A stretch of 64,000 nt of DNA from Eulemur rufifrons (lineage: Eukaryota; Chordata; Mammalia; Primates; Lemuridae): NCBI RefSeq assembly GCF_041146395.1, contig NC_090990.1, positions 47,781,001 to 47,845,000 on the forward strand, read 5' to 3'. Below are positions 43,771-54,779 of the stretch, piece after piece. A program made the position numbers and the translations under genes. The notes below the pieces were generated by a model that had not been told where the DNA came from, made no database searches, and saw only the letters and a program-made list of their open reading frames with translations. How positions within the stretch are numbered: the first letter of the stretch is position 1; each line of letters starts with the position of its first letter.

Positions 43771-45046
43771 TTCTCCAGTAATATATGAAATGTCTGATTT
43801 CGAACTGAAAGTGTAGTTTGTTATATCTCAAACAAGAAGCCGTGTAATTAATCAAAGTATGTGCCTAAAGTATCAGCACAGTTTTGACATTTTAACAGTA
43901 CCTTGTTTATGCCAGCAGCAAAGAAGCCTGAAGAGCGGGTGGCGATGAAATCATGAAAGGCGTTTTCCACAGCTTGTTGAGAATTGAATATTTTTCCTTG
44001 CAAGAGGTCCAAAGCCTGGAAGAAGTGGTAGTCAGCTGGAGCAAGGGCTGATGAATACAGTGGATGACAGAGAGTTTCCAAGTCCAGCCTCTGTAGTTTG
44101 AGCAGTGTTGTTTGTGCCACATGTGGTCGAGCATTGTCTTGCAAGAGGATTGGCCTGTCTCTATCGCCCAATCTCAGCTGCTTAATCACAAGCATTCTCA
44201 TCATTTCATCCAACTGGTTGCAGCAGACATCCGCTGTAACCGACTGACCAGGTTTCGTGAAGCTGTAGTGGGTAATACCAGTCAGTGCTGGACCACCAAG
44301 CAGACACCATTAGCTTTTTTTGATGAATATTTGGTTTTGGACTGTGTTTTGGCACTTCATCTTTATCCAACTACAGTGCCGAATGCTTCCAATTATCAAA
44401 AAGAATCCATTTTTCATCATATGAAACAATACAGTGTACAAATCGTTCACCTTTATGTTGTGACAGCAAAGAAAAGCAAGCTTCGAGATGATTTCTCTTC
44501 CAACGCTCATTTAATTCATGCAGTACCCATCTACCCAGCTTCTTTACCTTGCCAATTTGTTTCAAATGGTCCAATATTATTGGAATAGTAACGTAAAACC
44601 TTTCTGCTAATTCACAGGTAGGTTGAGATGGATTCACTTCCATTACAGCTTTCAGCTCATCATTATCCACCTTGGTCACAGGTTGCCCACGTGGCTCATT
44701 TTCAAGATTAAAATCACCAGAAGGTAATTTCTCAAACCATCCACATACCATGTGTTCATTAGCCACATCCTTCCCACTTTGTTGATATTTTGAGCTGTCT
44801 AAGCTGCATTAGTTCCAAGATGAAACTCATATCGAAATAACATGAATTTTTGACTTATCCATGTTTCATAAAAATTGCTCTGAAAAACAATTTGAGAGAT
44901 AATCACAAGCCAAAACATGTTTGAAAGACTGAGGTTGTACTTTGACAATAAAAATAAAACAAGAAGTGGCAAAGTGAAATATCAGAGATATCAACTGTCA
45001 AACTTAGAACTTAAGGAAATCAGACATTTCTTACTTAATAACCTAA
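43771..45046 (-). mobile_element. Mariner (Hsmar2-like) DNA transposon, nearly complete
   Basis: About 1,276 bases, close to the family length of about 1.3 kb. The minus-strand 5' end begins 'ttaggttattaagtaagaaa' (45046 leftwards), next to a TA dinucleotide at 45047-45048. The other end repeats 'gaaatgtctgattt' in inverted form (43787-43800). The outermost 16 bases there have decayed. The transposase gene inside is broken (see separate entry). It sits between an Alu and an MLT1 LTR. Primate mariners of this type have long been inactive. Confidence 0.9.
43848..44900 (-). pseudogene. Mariner transposase pseudogene
   Basis: The frame 44766-44371 (131 codons) covers the second DNA-binding helix-turn-helix ('LDHLKQIGKVKKLGRW', residues 65-80), the WVPHEL linker (here WVLHEL, 80-85) and the first catalytic aspartate in 'SYDEKWIL' (residue 117). 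The frame 44213-43848 (121 codons) holds 'LLQDNARPH' with the second aspartate (residue 26) and 'LAPADYHFF' with the third (residue 61). The 34 residues between them give the mariner DD34D spacing. It ends in 'LGTYFD' and a stop. The N-terminal third is visible only in scraps above 44766, and the join between the two frames (44213-44371) is broken. It would cut and paste the element at TA sites if whole; this copy cannot. Confidence 0.92.
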
Positions 45047-45050
45047 TATT

Positions 45051-45100
45051 ACATAGTAGGTGCTCTATTTTTGTAGAGTGAGTCAATGAATGAATGAACA
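45051..45100 (+). repeat. L2 3' tail
   Basis: 'acatagtaggtgctctattt' and 'gagtcaatgaatgaatgaac' are the L2 3' end, starting right at the mariner border. Confidence 0.65.
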
Positions 45101-45302
45101 ACATAATAGAAAGAACACTACAAAGGAAGTCAATTGAGAGCCCTAAGTACTTGACTTACCTCTACACTAATTAAATAACTGAGGACCTGTGGATCTTAGA
45201 GCATTACTATGGTTCCTTTGGGTTCTGACATTTGGACTTGAAAAGGTCCAAAGTAAACATGAGAAAAGAAAATAAAACTCTTATTCTATCCCTGAGACCT
45301 GT

Positions 45303-45682
45303 TGCTATGGACTGAATTGTGTCTCCCCGAAATCCTTATGTAGAAGCCCTAACCCCCAATGTGGCAATAGTTGAAGATAGGGCCTTTATGGAAGTCATTA
45401 AGGCTAAATGAGGTCATAAGGGTAGGACCCTGATCCAATAAGATTAGTGTCCTTATAAGAAGAGACACCAGATAGCTCACACTCTCTCTTCACCACATGA
45501 GGACACGATGAGGAGGTGTCCATGTGAAAGCCATGAAGGGAGCCCTTAACCAGACACTGAATGTGCTGGTACCTTGATCTTGGACTTCTCAGGCTCCAGA
45601 ACTGTGAGAAAATAAATTACTGTTGTTTAAGCCACCTAATCTATGGTATTTATTATGGCAGCCCAAGTTGACTTATTCTATA
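45303..45682 (+). mobile_element. MLT1-type (ERVL-MaLR) solo LTR
   Basis: 'tgctatggactgaattgtgt', 'taagattagtgtccttataa', 'tcaccacatgaggacacgat', 'ccttgatcttggacttctca' and 'gagaaaataaattactgttg' are in LTR order, with an AATAAA signal at 45611-45616. Possible five-base duplications 'cctgt' (45298-45302) and 'cctat' (45683-45687) differ at one base. Confidence 0.92.
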
Positions 45683-46221
45683 CCTATTATATGCCTTACC
45701 CATTAGAAATATCCAACTATACATTCAGGATTCTCTAAGAATATCATTTTTAATCTCCACACTGCCCTCCACTTCTAACCCCTAGAAGTTTTATATGCAG
45801 CTGCTCCTTAAATGAAATTACTGCATCACAACAGCATATTGATAATTCTAATAAATTACTCATTGGGTTGAATTTACAAACACTCTAGTACTATGCTTCA
45901 GAACATTAATTATCAGTTTGAAAAGTTGGCATCCTTTACTCTTTTGTTTACTTGATATTTATTGAACAAATTCATTCATTAAAAAATTATTCAAGGCAAA
46001 ATCCCTAAGAAACTAAAGTAAACTTGCTTACCAATTTATCCTAAGAAATTGAGTTCTATTGTAGCTGAAAGAATAGGAAATTCCCCTTCATTTGCCAAAA
46101 GAAAAACAAGGCTTTTGACAAACCCTAATAACAGCTAAGGGTAGGGAATGGTTTTCTGGTGAAGATGAAACTTCTGAATAAACAGGTCCCACCTGGGAGA
46201 TATTTGTAGATTCTAAATCTT
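45683..46221. other. AT-rich unassigned stretch
   Basis: Nothing recognised except a short L2-like word 'gatatttattgaacaaattc' near 45952. Confidence 0.4.
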
Positions 46222-46481
46222 TACTGCTCAATATGGTAGCTACTAGTCATATGGGGCTATGAGGATTTGAAATGTGGCTAGTCCAAATTAAGATGTTCTG
46301 TAAGTAAAATATCTCAGTCATTTTTATATTCATTACATGTTAAATAATATTTTGGATATATTGGGATAAATAAAACATCATTAAAAAGAATTTACCCTTT
46401 TTTTAACTTTTTTATTGTGGCTGCTAGAAAAATTTAAGTTACACATGTGGATGGTATTATATTTTTATTGGACAGTGCTGT
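46222..46481. mobile_element. Non-autonomous hAT-like DNA transposon, copy 2
   Basis: 'atggtagctactagtcatat', 'aatgtggctagtccaaatta', 'ttggatatattgggataaat', 'attgtggctgctagaaaaat' and 'tattggacagtgctg'. It is the same family and orientation as 8851-9152, with better preserved termini. 'actgctcaata' at the left is close to the inverse of 'attggacagtgctg'. Confidence 0.75.
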
Positions 46482-46544
46482 TCTAATTAATTCCTTGTAT
46501 CTGAAAGTCTGTAGTTAGTTAAAGCAAAGTATAAGGCAAGGACT

Positions 46545-46760
46545 AAATAAAACCAACAAATATATTTTATTTGGCCCACATAATTAAAACAATTTATAAT
46601 TGATTGGCAGCATTTAAACACTGACAGATTTCACATCAGAATGCAAGCTTCTGGCTTCTTTTGAAAAGTCAGATCTAGAAACACTGGACCTACATTCCTG
46701 CATGGCAACAACAGGAGCAATGGCTAAAACTGGTTAGCAGCTATCCCTTTCGAACAAGAC
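46545..46760. mobile_element. Probable hAT-Charlie remnant
   Basis: 'ttatttggcccacataatta', 'tgattggcagcatttaaaca', 'agatttcacatcagaatgca' and 'tctggcttcttttgaaaagt' follow a hAT-type consensus. The termini are not resolved. Confidence 0.45.
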
Positions 46761-46859
46761 ATGAGCTCTCCAGTTCATCCTGGCCTATTCTCCTTTTCTA
46801 TCTGGTCTTCGTAGAATTCTGATGTTTAGCTATAAAGAAAAGGGTTTTAAACATAAATG

Positions 46860-47092
46860 GAGTGGAGGGAAAAGTACATGCTTTGGGCTTGCACAGATCT
46901 CAGTTTCAATCCCAGTTCATCTATGTAAATGGCCATGTAACTTTGGACAAGTTACTCAATTTCTGTGAAATTTGATATACTCATCAGTAAAATGGGAATA
47001 ATAATAACTAAATTGTAAAAATTAGTAATAATTAAATAAAGTAAAACATACATGGGAGTTGTACCACACTAGTTGCTTAATGAATTACTACT
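46860..47092 (+). repeat. MIR SINE, nearly full length
   Basis: 'tcagtttcaatcccagttca', 'aactttggacaagttactca', 'catcagtaaaatgggaataa' and 'agttgcttaatgaattacta' are MIR. Confidence 0.9.
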
Positions 47093-47520
47093 TCTTTCCT
47101 TTGGCTGACTCAATATCGGGGGGATAATCGGGGGTGTTGATGCATGGATCCTAAGTGGTTTTTACAATACCAAGAATTCACAAAAGTGCAGATGTTTTCT
47201 CCCTGAGTGTAAGGCAAAGATCTGGGGAGACAGGAGATTTTTCAACATTATTCTTAGGGGCCATAACATAATTAAAATACTTTTATTAACTAAAATTGCA
47301 TTTTTATTTATCAATTTGAAACAAAAGCTTTGGAGGTTTGATATCTTTGCCGTGTTTTCAAGTCACACTGGACCCCCATAATGGCAGGTTTGGGGAGCAA
47401 TGTTGCAGCTTTGTTTCACACTCCCAGCTGCACAAGTTGCACCAAGCCAAACTTTTCACATCTATAGGTACTTTTATTTACTAAAACCAAAAGATAGGGA
47501 TGAAAAACAGAATTAAAGGG
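47093..47520. other. Unassigned stretch
   Basis: No recognised repeat. A short G-rich run 'atcggggggataatcggggg' lies at 47115-47134. Confidence 0.4.
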
Positions 47521-47524
47521 ATGC

Positions 47525-48575
47525 AAAAGATGAGAGAGCCATGTAACTGATAAGGGGTTAATGTTCAAAACATATAAGGAATGCAATCAACTCAACAATA
47601 AAACAAATAACCCCATTTAAAAATGGGCAAATGATCTGAACAGACTTTCTCTAAAAAAGACGTGCAAATGGCCAAGGGGTATATGAAAAAATGCTCAACA
47701 TCACTAATCATCAGGGAAATACAAATTAAAACCACACTGACATACCACTTGACTTCTGTTATAATGGCTATTATCTAAAAGACAAAATATGGTGTTAGAG
47801 AGGATGTAGAGAGAAGGGAACCCTTGCATATTGATACTGGGAATGTAAGTTATTACATCCATTAGGAAAACAGTACAGAGGTCCCTCAAAAAATTAAAAA
47901 TAGAACTGCCACATGACGCAGCAATCCCACTGTTGGGTATATATCCAAACAGTACGAAATCAGTACGCCAAAGATAGCTGTATTCCCACGTTCATTGCAG
48001 CATTATTCACAATAGCTAAGATATAGAAGCAACCTAAGTGTTCATCAAAGGATGAATGGATAAAGAAAATGCAGTATATATACACAGTGGAATACTATTC
48101 AGCCTTAAAAAAGAAGAAAATCTTGTCATTTGGGACAACATAGACGAACCTGGACAATGTTATGTTAAGTGAAATAAGCCAAGTACAGAAAGACAAATAC
48201 TGCATGATCTCATTTATAAGTGCTGTATAAAAAGGTTGAATTCATAGTAGAGAGTAGAATGGTGGCTACCAGGGGGTATGGGGGAGCGGGATTGGGGAGA
48301 TATTGATCAAAGGATACAAAATTTCAGTTAGATGGGAGGATTAAGTTCAAGAGATCTTTTGTGCAACATGGTGACTACAGTTAATAACAATTTATTGTAT
48401 TCTTGAAAATTGCTAAGAGAATAGATTTTAAGTATTCTCACCACAAAAATGTTAAGTATGTGACATATGCATATGTTAATTAGTTCAATTGAGACACTTC
48501 ACAATGTATACAGATTTCAAAACATGGTAAAGATATATACTTTTTAATTTATCATTAAAAATAAATTTTAAGAAA
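47525..48575 (+). repeat. L1 3' end, ~1.05 kb (ORF2 C-terminus and 3' UTR)
   Basis: 'tgtaactgataaggggttaa', 'cgtgcaaatggccaaggggt', 'gctcaacatcactaatcatc', 'gccacatgacgcagcaatcc', 'cattgcagcattattcacaa', 'ggaatactattcagccttaa' and 'gggacaacatagacgaacct' give ORF2. The 3' UTR has 'ggtggctaccagggggtatg' and 'ttcaattgagacacttcaca'. Frame is broken many times. This is the least diverged long L1 in the window. Confidence 0.95.
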
Positions 48576-48579
48576 TCTG

Positions 48580-49223
48580 AATAAACTATGGACTTTAGTT
48601 AATTTTTAAAAATGAGAGATCATGTATCAATAAAAAAAATTTCCTGTTTTACAGAAGCTGGGACACAAATCTAAGTGATTTCTTCTGTAGATTTGCCCCT
48701 CTTGGCATAAAATTTGTATCTCATTTGAGGACCAGCCTGTTCCATAATAGCCGCTGCCTGGACTCGAATGCCTGCCCTTCACAGTTCTTACGTCATGATT
48801 CATACATTCTCCCAGCTCTTTCTGACTGCCTGCAATTACTTGTGACAAATGATTCTTCAGTGTATTGTCTGCCTTACCTTTTCAAAACGTTTCCATGGTT
48901 CACAGATAAGTCATCTGATGTATACTGTACGGTCTCTCCAACAGTAAATCCAGGCAGTGAGGAACCTGTCCCAAAATTCTATTGTACTCTGCAAGTTGGC
49001 CACCCAAAGTAAGAATAATCCTTCTGGGATACACAAATAAATTCCATTTGAATACCTCGGTTAGCTATAACAATAAAGAAACAGATATGCAGATAAAAAC
49101 CAGAAGAAAATGTAAGTGAATTAGTTACTGAACTCAGATTAGGCAGGACTGTAGTAATGGAAGGAATTCCAAAGAAATAGGTCAAAATATTTGAGGACAC
49201 AAATGTGTTAAATTTAAGTTTTT
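48580..49223. other. Repeat-poor stretch
   Basis: No transposon recognised. The 95-codon plus frame (48725-49012) has no known domain. 48725-48830 keeps CpGs at 48763 and 48793 and could be conserved. Confidence 0.35.
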
Positions 49224-49271
49224 AAAAATGGTTAAATACTAAAAAAAAAAAAAAAATGGTTAAATACTAAA
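49224..49271 (+). repeat. Direct repeat around an A tract
   Basis: 'atggttaaatactaa' occurs twice (49228-49242 and 49256-49270), 28 bases apart, with a run of about 16 A between. It looks like an A-tail-only insertion with target duplications, or a local tandem duplication. Confidence 0.85.
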
Positions 49272-49289
49272 CTTTAAAAAATAAATTAA

Positions 49290-49710
49290 AAAACTGGAGA
49301 AAGTATGTTACAAAATGAAAAAGAATAATTATCTTTCATGTGTATGAGCCCATAGATATTGATAATTACAAAAACTAAAGATCTAATAGAAAAATGAATA
49401 AAGGAGATAAACCATTCATAGAACCAAGGCTAAGAAAAGGCTAAGAAAGTACTGCAAGTACTTTAAACCTCACCCGTAACCAAGAAATTTTGAATTAAAA
49501 TAAGAAATCTTTTTTTTTCACCCATCAGATAAATCAAGTTTTATCTAAATGTTAATACCCACTTTGGGACAGGATACGGTAAAATGAACAAATTCATTCA
49601 CTGCTACATTAGTACTTTCTGTAAAACAAAAGCCTTTAAAAAGTTCCAACATCTTTCAACTTTTCTGTAGGACTGAAATTTTCCAAAATAAAAAAGTTGA
49701 AGAATAAAAG
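49290..49710 (+). repeat. Old L1M remnant
   Basis: 'tatgttacaaaatgaaaaag', 'tcacccatcagataaatcaa', 'cattcactgctacattagta' and 'attttccaaaataaaaaag' follow old L1 ORF2-to-3' UTR order with large gaps. Confidence 0.5.
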
Positions 49711-49771
49711 GAAGAAAACAATTCTAAGAGCAAAATCAACACATTTTCTTAAGTAAATACCTTAAATATAT

Positions 49772-50459
49772 TGTAGAGAAGAAAAGATTTCTTTTCTTAT
49801 GCATTGCTAGGTTTACAGCTGAGGCACTATAACAAAAGACAGATTAACAAGAGAAAAGCAATAGAAAAATTAGCCCATGTGGAGCACACCTGTAGTCCCA
49901 GCTACTTAGGAGGCTGAGGCAGGGGGATCACTTGAGCCCAGGAGTTGAGGTTGCAGTGAGCTATGATGACACCACTGCACTCCAGCCTGGGCAACAAAGG
50001 AAAATCCTGTCTCAAAACGGAAAAAAAAAAAAAAAACCAAACACCAAACCAAACAAAAAAACAGGAGAAAAGCACACAAATGTATCTAATATAAGTTTTA
50101 CCTGACACAAAAGCCTTCAGAAAGGAACACCCAAAGAAACAAGGAGACCTGTGTAACTTTATGCTAAGTTTCATGAAGTCTGGAGTTGTGGAGAAGTATG
50201 ATTGGACAAAGGGGGTATGACCCAATGGTAATGAACTGGGGAGAGCCTAGCAAGGCCTGTTTATTCAGACTCTTCTCTGTGTCCCTGTGTCTTCCGTGAT
50301 AAGGACAGTCCTTTCTTCCGGGTAAAAGGATGGTACCTCTCGAATGACAGTCTTATGATCTGCTTCATGCCAGAAGGTCAGAGAGTGACCTTCCTGTTTC
50401 CGGTGTTTCCTCAAATGCCAAATGCTGTATTTGGGGGTTGCAGGTTTTAAACCCCATCA
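49772..50459 (-). mobile_element. ERV-type solo LTR, copy A, split by an Alu
   Basis: Plus strand begins TG at 49772 and ends CA at 50458-50459, as for an antisense LTR. 'aacaagagaaaagca' is followed, after the Alu, by 'taagttttacctgacacaaa', 'aacacccaaagaaacaagga', 'gtatgattggacaaaggggg', 'ggtaatgaactggggagagc' and 'tgctgtatttgggggttgca'. It is clearly related to 51760-52286. No internal viral genes adjoin it. Family not assigned. Confidence 0.75.
49846..50074 (+). mobile_element. 5'-truncated Alu (right arm) with target duplications
   Basis: The body 49861-50059 begins in the Alu middle linker ('gaaaaattagcccatgtgg'), continues 'cacctgtagtcccagctact', 'gcactccagcctgggcaaca' and an A-rich tail. 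The flanks 'aacaagagaaaagca' (49846-49860) and 'aacaggagaaaagca' (50060-50074) differ at one base. Confidence 0.93.
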
Positions 50460-50535
50460 TGATATGTATGTATATATATTTTTTAAGTTGTAAATCGAAC
50501 CATTCTTTTAAAGGGATCTGATCTTTCCTCTAAAG
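50460..50535. other. Spacer with (TATG)-like run
   Basis: 'atgtatgtatatatatttt' follows the LTR end; nothing else. Confidence 0.5.
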
Positions 50536-50730
50536 CAGTAATTCTCTAGATGTGGTCTTTGGACCATCAGTAACAGCATCATCTGAAAACTTGTTAGAAA
50601 TGCGAATTCTTCTGCTCGCCCAGATTGACTGATCCAGAAGCTCTGGGGCTGTGGCCCAGCGATTTGTGTTTTCACAAGCTCTCCAGGTGATTCCGGCGCA
50701 CATTTGAGTCTGAAAACCACTGCTATAAAG
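50528..50730 (+). mobile_element. MER5A (hAT-Charlie MITE), complete
   Basis: The body 50536-50722 runs from 'cagtaattctctagatgtgg' through 'catcatctgaaaacttgtta', 'gctctggggctgtggcccag' and 'ctctccaggtgattccggcg' to 'tctgaaaaccactg'. Length (187) matches the family. Flanking 8-mers 'ctctaaag' and 'ctataaag' are a one-mismatch target duplication, the size expected for hAT. Confidence 0.95.
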
Positions 50731-50734
50731 TTAC

Positions 50735-51245
50735 AAAAATTATAAAGGATAAAATACTGTATTAAATAATTCTATGAGAACACAATCAAACAAAACTAGA
50801 GTGTGGGAAATTCTATATGATCAATTCTCCATTTTCTTCAACAAATAAATGGCTTGAGAGAAAAAAAGAAAGGGAAAGAATTAAAGGTTAAAAGAGACTT
50901 AAGAGACCAAACAGCCAAATCAATGTGTGGGCCTTATTTAATCCTGTTTCAATCAAACCAACTGTAAAAAGATGTTTTGAAACAATTAGGAAAAGTCGAA
51001 GATGATATTAAAGAATTATTATTTGTTTTATTGTGTGTGAACATTGCAATATGGTTATGATTTTTAAACAGCCCTTTTAAAGTCTTTATCTGTTAGAGAT
51101 TTTTGAAACTATGTTTAAAAATAGATGAGGCCAAATATGGCAAAATGTTAACAAGTATAAAACCTGGATGATTAAAAATTAGGATTTATTCTTTCTACTT
51201 TTCTGTTCTTTTGAAAATCTTCATAGTAGAAAATAAAAACAAACA
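50735..51245 (+). repeat. Old L1M 3' UTR
   Basis: 'aaatactgtattaaataatt', 'gagaacacaatcaaacaaaa', 'tagagtgtgggaaattctat', 'aaaagagacttaagagacca', 'gtgtgggccttatttaatcc' and 'ccaactgtaaaaagatgttt' match a very common old L1 3' UTR. It ends in an A-rich tail. Confidence 0.8.
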
Positions 51246-51261
51246 AAAACTTCGGACCTTT

Positions 51262-51665
51262 TAGCCAATAATTCCCATTTTAGAAATTTACCTTAAGAAA
51301 ATATTCAGTTTCAGAAAAGATTTATTTATAAAGATCTTCTCCATGACAGCATAATTCATACCAGCAAATTGTTAGAACCAACCCAAATGTCCAAAAATAG
51401 GAGAAAAATATAACAAATTATTAGACTTTCATGTACTAGAAATACAGCTATTAACAACGTTGTATTTAAAAAAGCAAGATACAACAAAACACATGCAGTA
51501 TGATTCTTGTTTTATAAAAATAAATGTATCTAAAGAAAAAAGTCTAGAAGGAACTATCTCAAAATGTTAAGGAAAATTGTCTCCAAATACTGGAGTTATG
51601 GATCATATATATTTTCTTCTCTATAACGTTCCATGTTTTCCAAATCATCTATAATACCTATTTAC
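51262..51665 (+). repeat. Old L1M ORF2 end and 3' UTR
   Basis: 'gccaataattcccattttag', 'aaatttaccttaagaaaata', 'gttagaaccaacccaaatgt', 'aatgtatctaaagaaaaaag', 'tctagaaggaactatctcaa' and 'ccatgttttccaaatcatct' follow L1 order. Confidence 0.8.
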
Positions 51666-51759
51666 CCTTTATTAACACGTAAACATTTTTAATCAAAACA
51701 AAAGTATTTTTGTCATAATGGAATAAAAATAAAGCACTATACCATAAAATTAAGACTTT

Positions 51760-52286
51760 TATAGGGGAGAAAAATAATATCTTTTCCTTACCCATTGCAA
51801 GATTCATGGCTGACATGCCTATAGCAAGAGAGAGATCAATAAGAGAAAAGCATAACAAATTTATTTAACCAAAGTTTACATGACATGGGAGACTTCAGAA
51901 ATGGAGACCCAAAGAAATGGGGAACACTGTGTATTTTTATGCTTTGGTTTGATGAAGAATGGGCAGTCATGTAGAAGGAGGATTGGACAAAAAGGGGCTA
52001 TAACCTCATGGTAATAAACCGGGGAGAACTTAGCAAGGTCTGATTGTTCAGATCCTCTGTATCTCTGTGTCTTCATTCCTTGTTTCTGGGTATAGGGCAG
52101 GATACCTGTCACATGAAGGGCTTCAGAGGAGAAGGGAGGGAGAACTCTTTTTATGGTCTCAAGGGAGAAAGGTAGGAGAAGGTCAGAAACATCTCTGCTT
52201 CTGTGGTTTCCTCAGTTTTCTTCATCTTAGAATACTCAGTATGCCAAGATGCCGTATTTCAAGGCTTTATGTTCTAAACTCCAACA
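51760..52286 (-). mobile_element. ERV-type solo LTR, copy B
   Basis: 'ataagagaaaagcataacaa', 'gtttacatgacatgggagac', 'agacccaaagaaatggggaa', 'gaggattggacaaaaagggg', 'ggtaataaaccggggagaac' and 'aagatgccgtatttcaaggc' parallel copy A in order and strand. On minus it keeps an AATAAA polyadenylation signal (51860-51865). No internal viral genes adjoin it. Family not assigned. Confidence 0.75.
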
Positions 52287-52439
52287 CTTTCTTTTTTAAA
52301 AAGCCAAGAATCATTTTAGGAATGAGCTATTACTTGAGAGAGAGAAAGGCTCCTTATTTAGTGGAGCACATATTATTTGTACTATTCATTTGACAGCGAT
52401 TATATACATCTTTAGACTGCTGTGTTTCTATGTCCATGT

Positions 52440-52815
52440 TCACATTCATTCTTCAGCGTGTAACAAATATTTATTGAGTGACTACTATTTGTCAACAGTG
52501 AATAAGCAAAAATTCCTGTCTTCATGAAGCTTACATTCTAACAAAGGGAGACGGATAATGAAGAAATGAATTTTAAATTATTTATAATATGTCAAATAAT
52601 AATAAGTGCTATAGAGAAAAATAAGGCGAGGAAGAGGAGCAGGGAGTGCTGGGGTTGCAATTATAAATAGGGTAGTTAGTGAAGGCCTAACTGAGAAAGT
52701 GGCATCCAGGAAAGACCTGCAGGGGTAAGGGAGTGAACCATGCTGTGTCTGGGGGAAATTTTTAAGCAGAGGAAACAGCAAGTGCAAATGGCCCAAGGCA
52801 GCAGCATGTCTTTTC
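52440..52815 (-). repeat. L2-type 3' region, antisense
   Basis: 'aacaaatatttattgagtga', 'gaagcttacattctaacaaa', 'taataagtgctatagagaaa', 'agggtagttagtgaaggcct' and 'aaacagcaagtgcaaatggc' match the type at 305-790. Confidence 0.85.
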
Positions 52816-53134
52816 TCCCTAATTTGACTGCAATTTCTTTGAAAGGATCATGTTGTGCTCCTGCTTCTGTTGCCACACACCCTGATGGCAATGCCTAGAG
52901 TAGTACTCTGGAAACATTTATTAGCGATTATGATGCAAGGGCTGAAAATGATTAGAACCCATGATCTTTTTCTTAAAAAGAATCCATTATCACTTTGTCC
53001 CTCATTTCTTTATAAAGAACTTTTTAACATAAGATTTGTTCAAAGTTGCGTATGCCTCAGGAGGTTTCCTTCTTCAGATATATTCACACAGACCGAATTA
53101 TCTGTCAGTGGGCAAGGGTGTTCTAAAGGTGGCA
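52816..53134. other. Unassigned stretch
   Basis: No repeat recognised. The 142-codon plus frame 52855-53283 spans it and runs into an L3-like end, so it is not a gene. Confidence 0.4.
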
Positions 53135-53190
53135 CAGGTGTCGGGTGGGTTCCCAGACTAGATCACACAGTACAGTCCCTTCCACCATTC
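53135..53190 (+). repeat. CR1/L3 3' end (weak)
   Basis: 'ggttcccagactagatcaca' and 'cagtcccttccaccattcag' resemble the CR1/L3 3' terminus. It is short. Confidence 0.4.
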
Positions 53191-54779
53191 AGTATTCAAC
53201 CAATAGTATTGAGCAAAGAACAAGACCAAAATTCCTGCTTTTCCTTTCTCAGCTTCTTAAGAGAATATCTTATTCACATTTGAACTTGCAGAATCGAGCA
53301 TAAAGATCCTTCCTAAGTGTTGACTTAAATACATTATCTTGAATAAACTCCATATTCTCTGGTATTTCTTCAGCCCCTAGCCTGGCATTTCGTAGTAACT
53401 CAATTATATTGTGGATAGAAAAGTGAGTAAGGTACAATCACAAATGACAATCACAAACTGAAAATCCATTTACAATTAATTGAGTTCTTGGTTTGTTTTT
53501 GTTTTTTGTTTTTTTTAACATTAAACATGAGCCTGAGGCAATGGCATTGATTTCAAGTTGAATATTACCTGTAACGAAATTACCAAAAGGAAAGTCAATC
53601 CTTATTTACTCATAAATTCTATTTGTTTTTTTTATATAAGGCTAATCATGTGCTCCCAGTAAGAGCCCCCACTGGTTAAACTGTAGATCTTTTAAGAAAA
53701 GAAAAAAAAGTATAAGATTTTCATGGAATAGTATCTGTAAGCAAAAGCATAGGATTAACCAACAATTACAGATTAATATTCAAAGCGTAAAGAGACCAAA
53801 TACCCATCGGGGGAAAAAAAAAAGATTAATGTTCACCATGGATGTATTTGTTAGAATGAAATGAATTTGTAGTAAACAGATCACCAAATTCAGAGGATTT
53901 TTGAAGAAAGTGTATCCTTTCTCATGTAACAGTCCAGGGAAGAGGTGGCTCTGCTCCACAGTCTCCAAGGACTCAGGCTGACAACAGCTTCACTATCCTC
54001 AACACACAGCGTCCAAGGGTGCCCTGGGCACCACCACGCAGTGATGGTGGAGAGAGGAAAGAGCATGAGGGTGGTGACTGGAAGGTTTCATGGGCCAGAC
54101 TGGAAAGTGATGCATATCACCTCCCCTCAAATGCCACATCACATAACCACACCTCACTTCAAGAGAAGTCAGAAAGTATAGTCAAGCTCTGCATCCAGGA
54201 AGAGGAGAATGTATTTTGTAGGCTATTGGTGGTCTCTGCCATAATGGAATTGTAAATGAAACCCTAATTCTCTAGTCTTCTGGCTAGAATATTTGCCAGT
54301 GTTTAGCCTCCGGTTAAATTTGCATACTGCAAAAGACTCTTAAAGGGCATGCCCTGCCATAGTTCACAGTTTATGAATGGACTGTGTTCCACAAGATCAC
54401 TTGTGAATTTACTAAAATATATTTTCTGATAGAAGAGTAATAACAGGCCAACTCACGAATTATTAGTTATCTTACATAGAGAAATAGTATAAAACCTACT
54501 GAGTTTTGGATGTAGTATAGGAGAATGAAGTTTCCTCCTCTACTCCTGGTGGGGGGGAAAAAGGTTGACCTGAAAAAGCAAGTTTTTTAATTCAATGCCT
54601 CCTTACCTTATTGCTCTCTTTACCACAGGTGCCTGTCAGCTTCATACTATGCCAGACACCCCACCCAAGCCTATCCCAGCTTCCATTTTCCCAATCAGTA
54701 CTATCATCGATGCCGCCATTCTTATCTGAATACTGAAGCAGTGGATTTATATTTTAAAAATTACTGTCACAGATAGCTT
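53191..54779. other. Repeat-poor stretch, ~1.6 kb
   Basis: No transposon recognised. There are T-rich (GTTTTT) words at 53490-53518. The region 53930-54250 is less AT-rich, with overlapping 78-codon frames of no known type. Confidence 0.4.

Noticed and set aside
44112..44588. 158-codon plus-strand frame
   Set aside because: It is the shadow of the minus-strand mariner transposase, whose motifs are unmistakable.
43771..45046. Domesticated transposase gene (SETMAR-like)
   Set aside because: No SET domain or host exon adjoins it, and the frame is broken.
49772..52286. A provirus bounded by two LTRs
   Set aside because: The sequence between the LTRs is MER5A and L1, with no gag, pol or env trace.
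52855..53283. 142-codon plus-strand frame
   Set aside because: Its 3' part coincides with a CR1/L3-like repeat end and no domain is visible.
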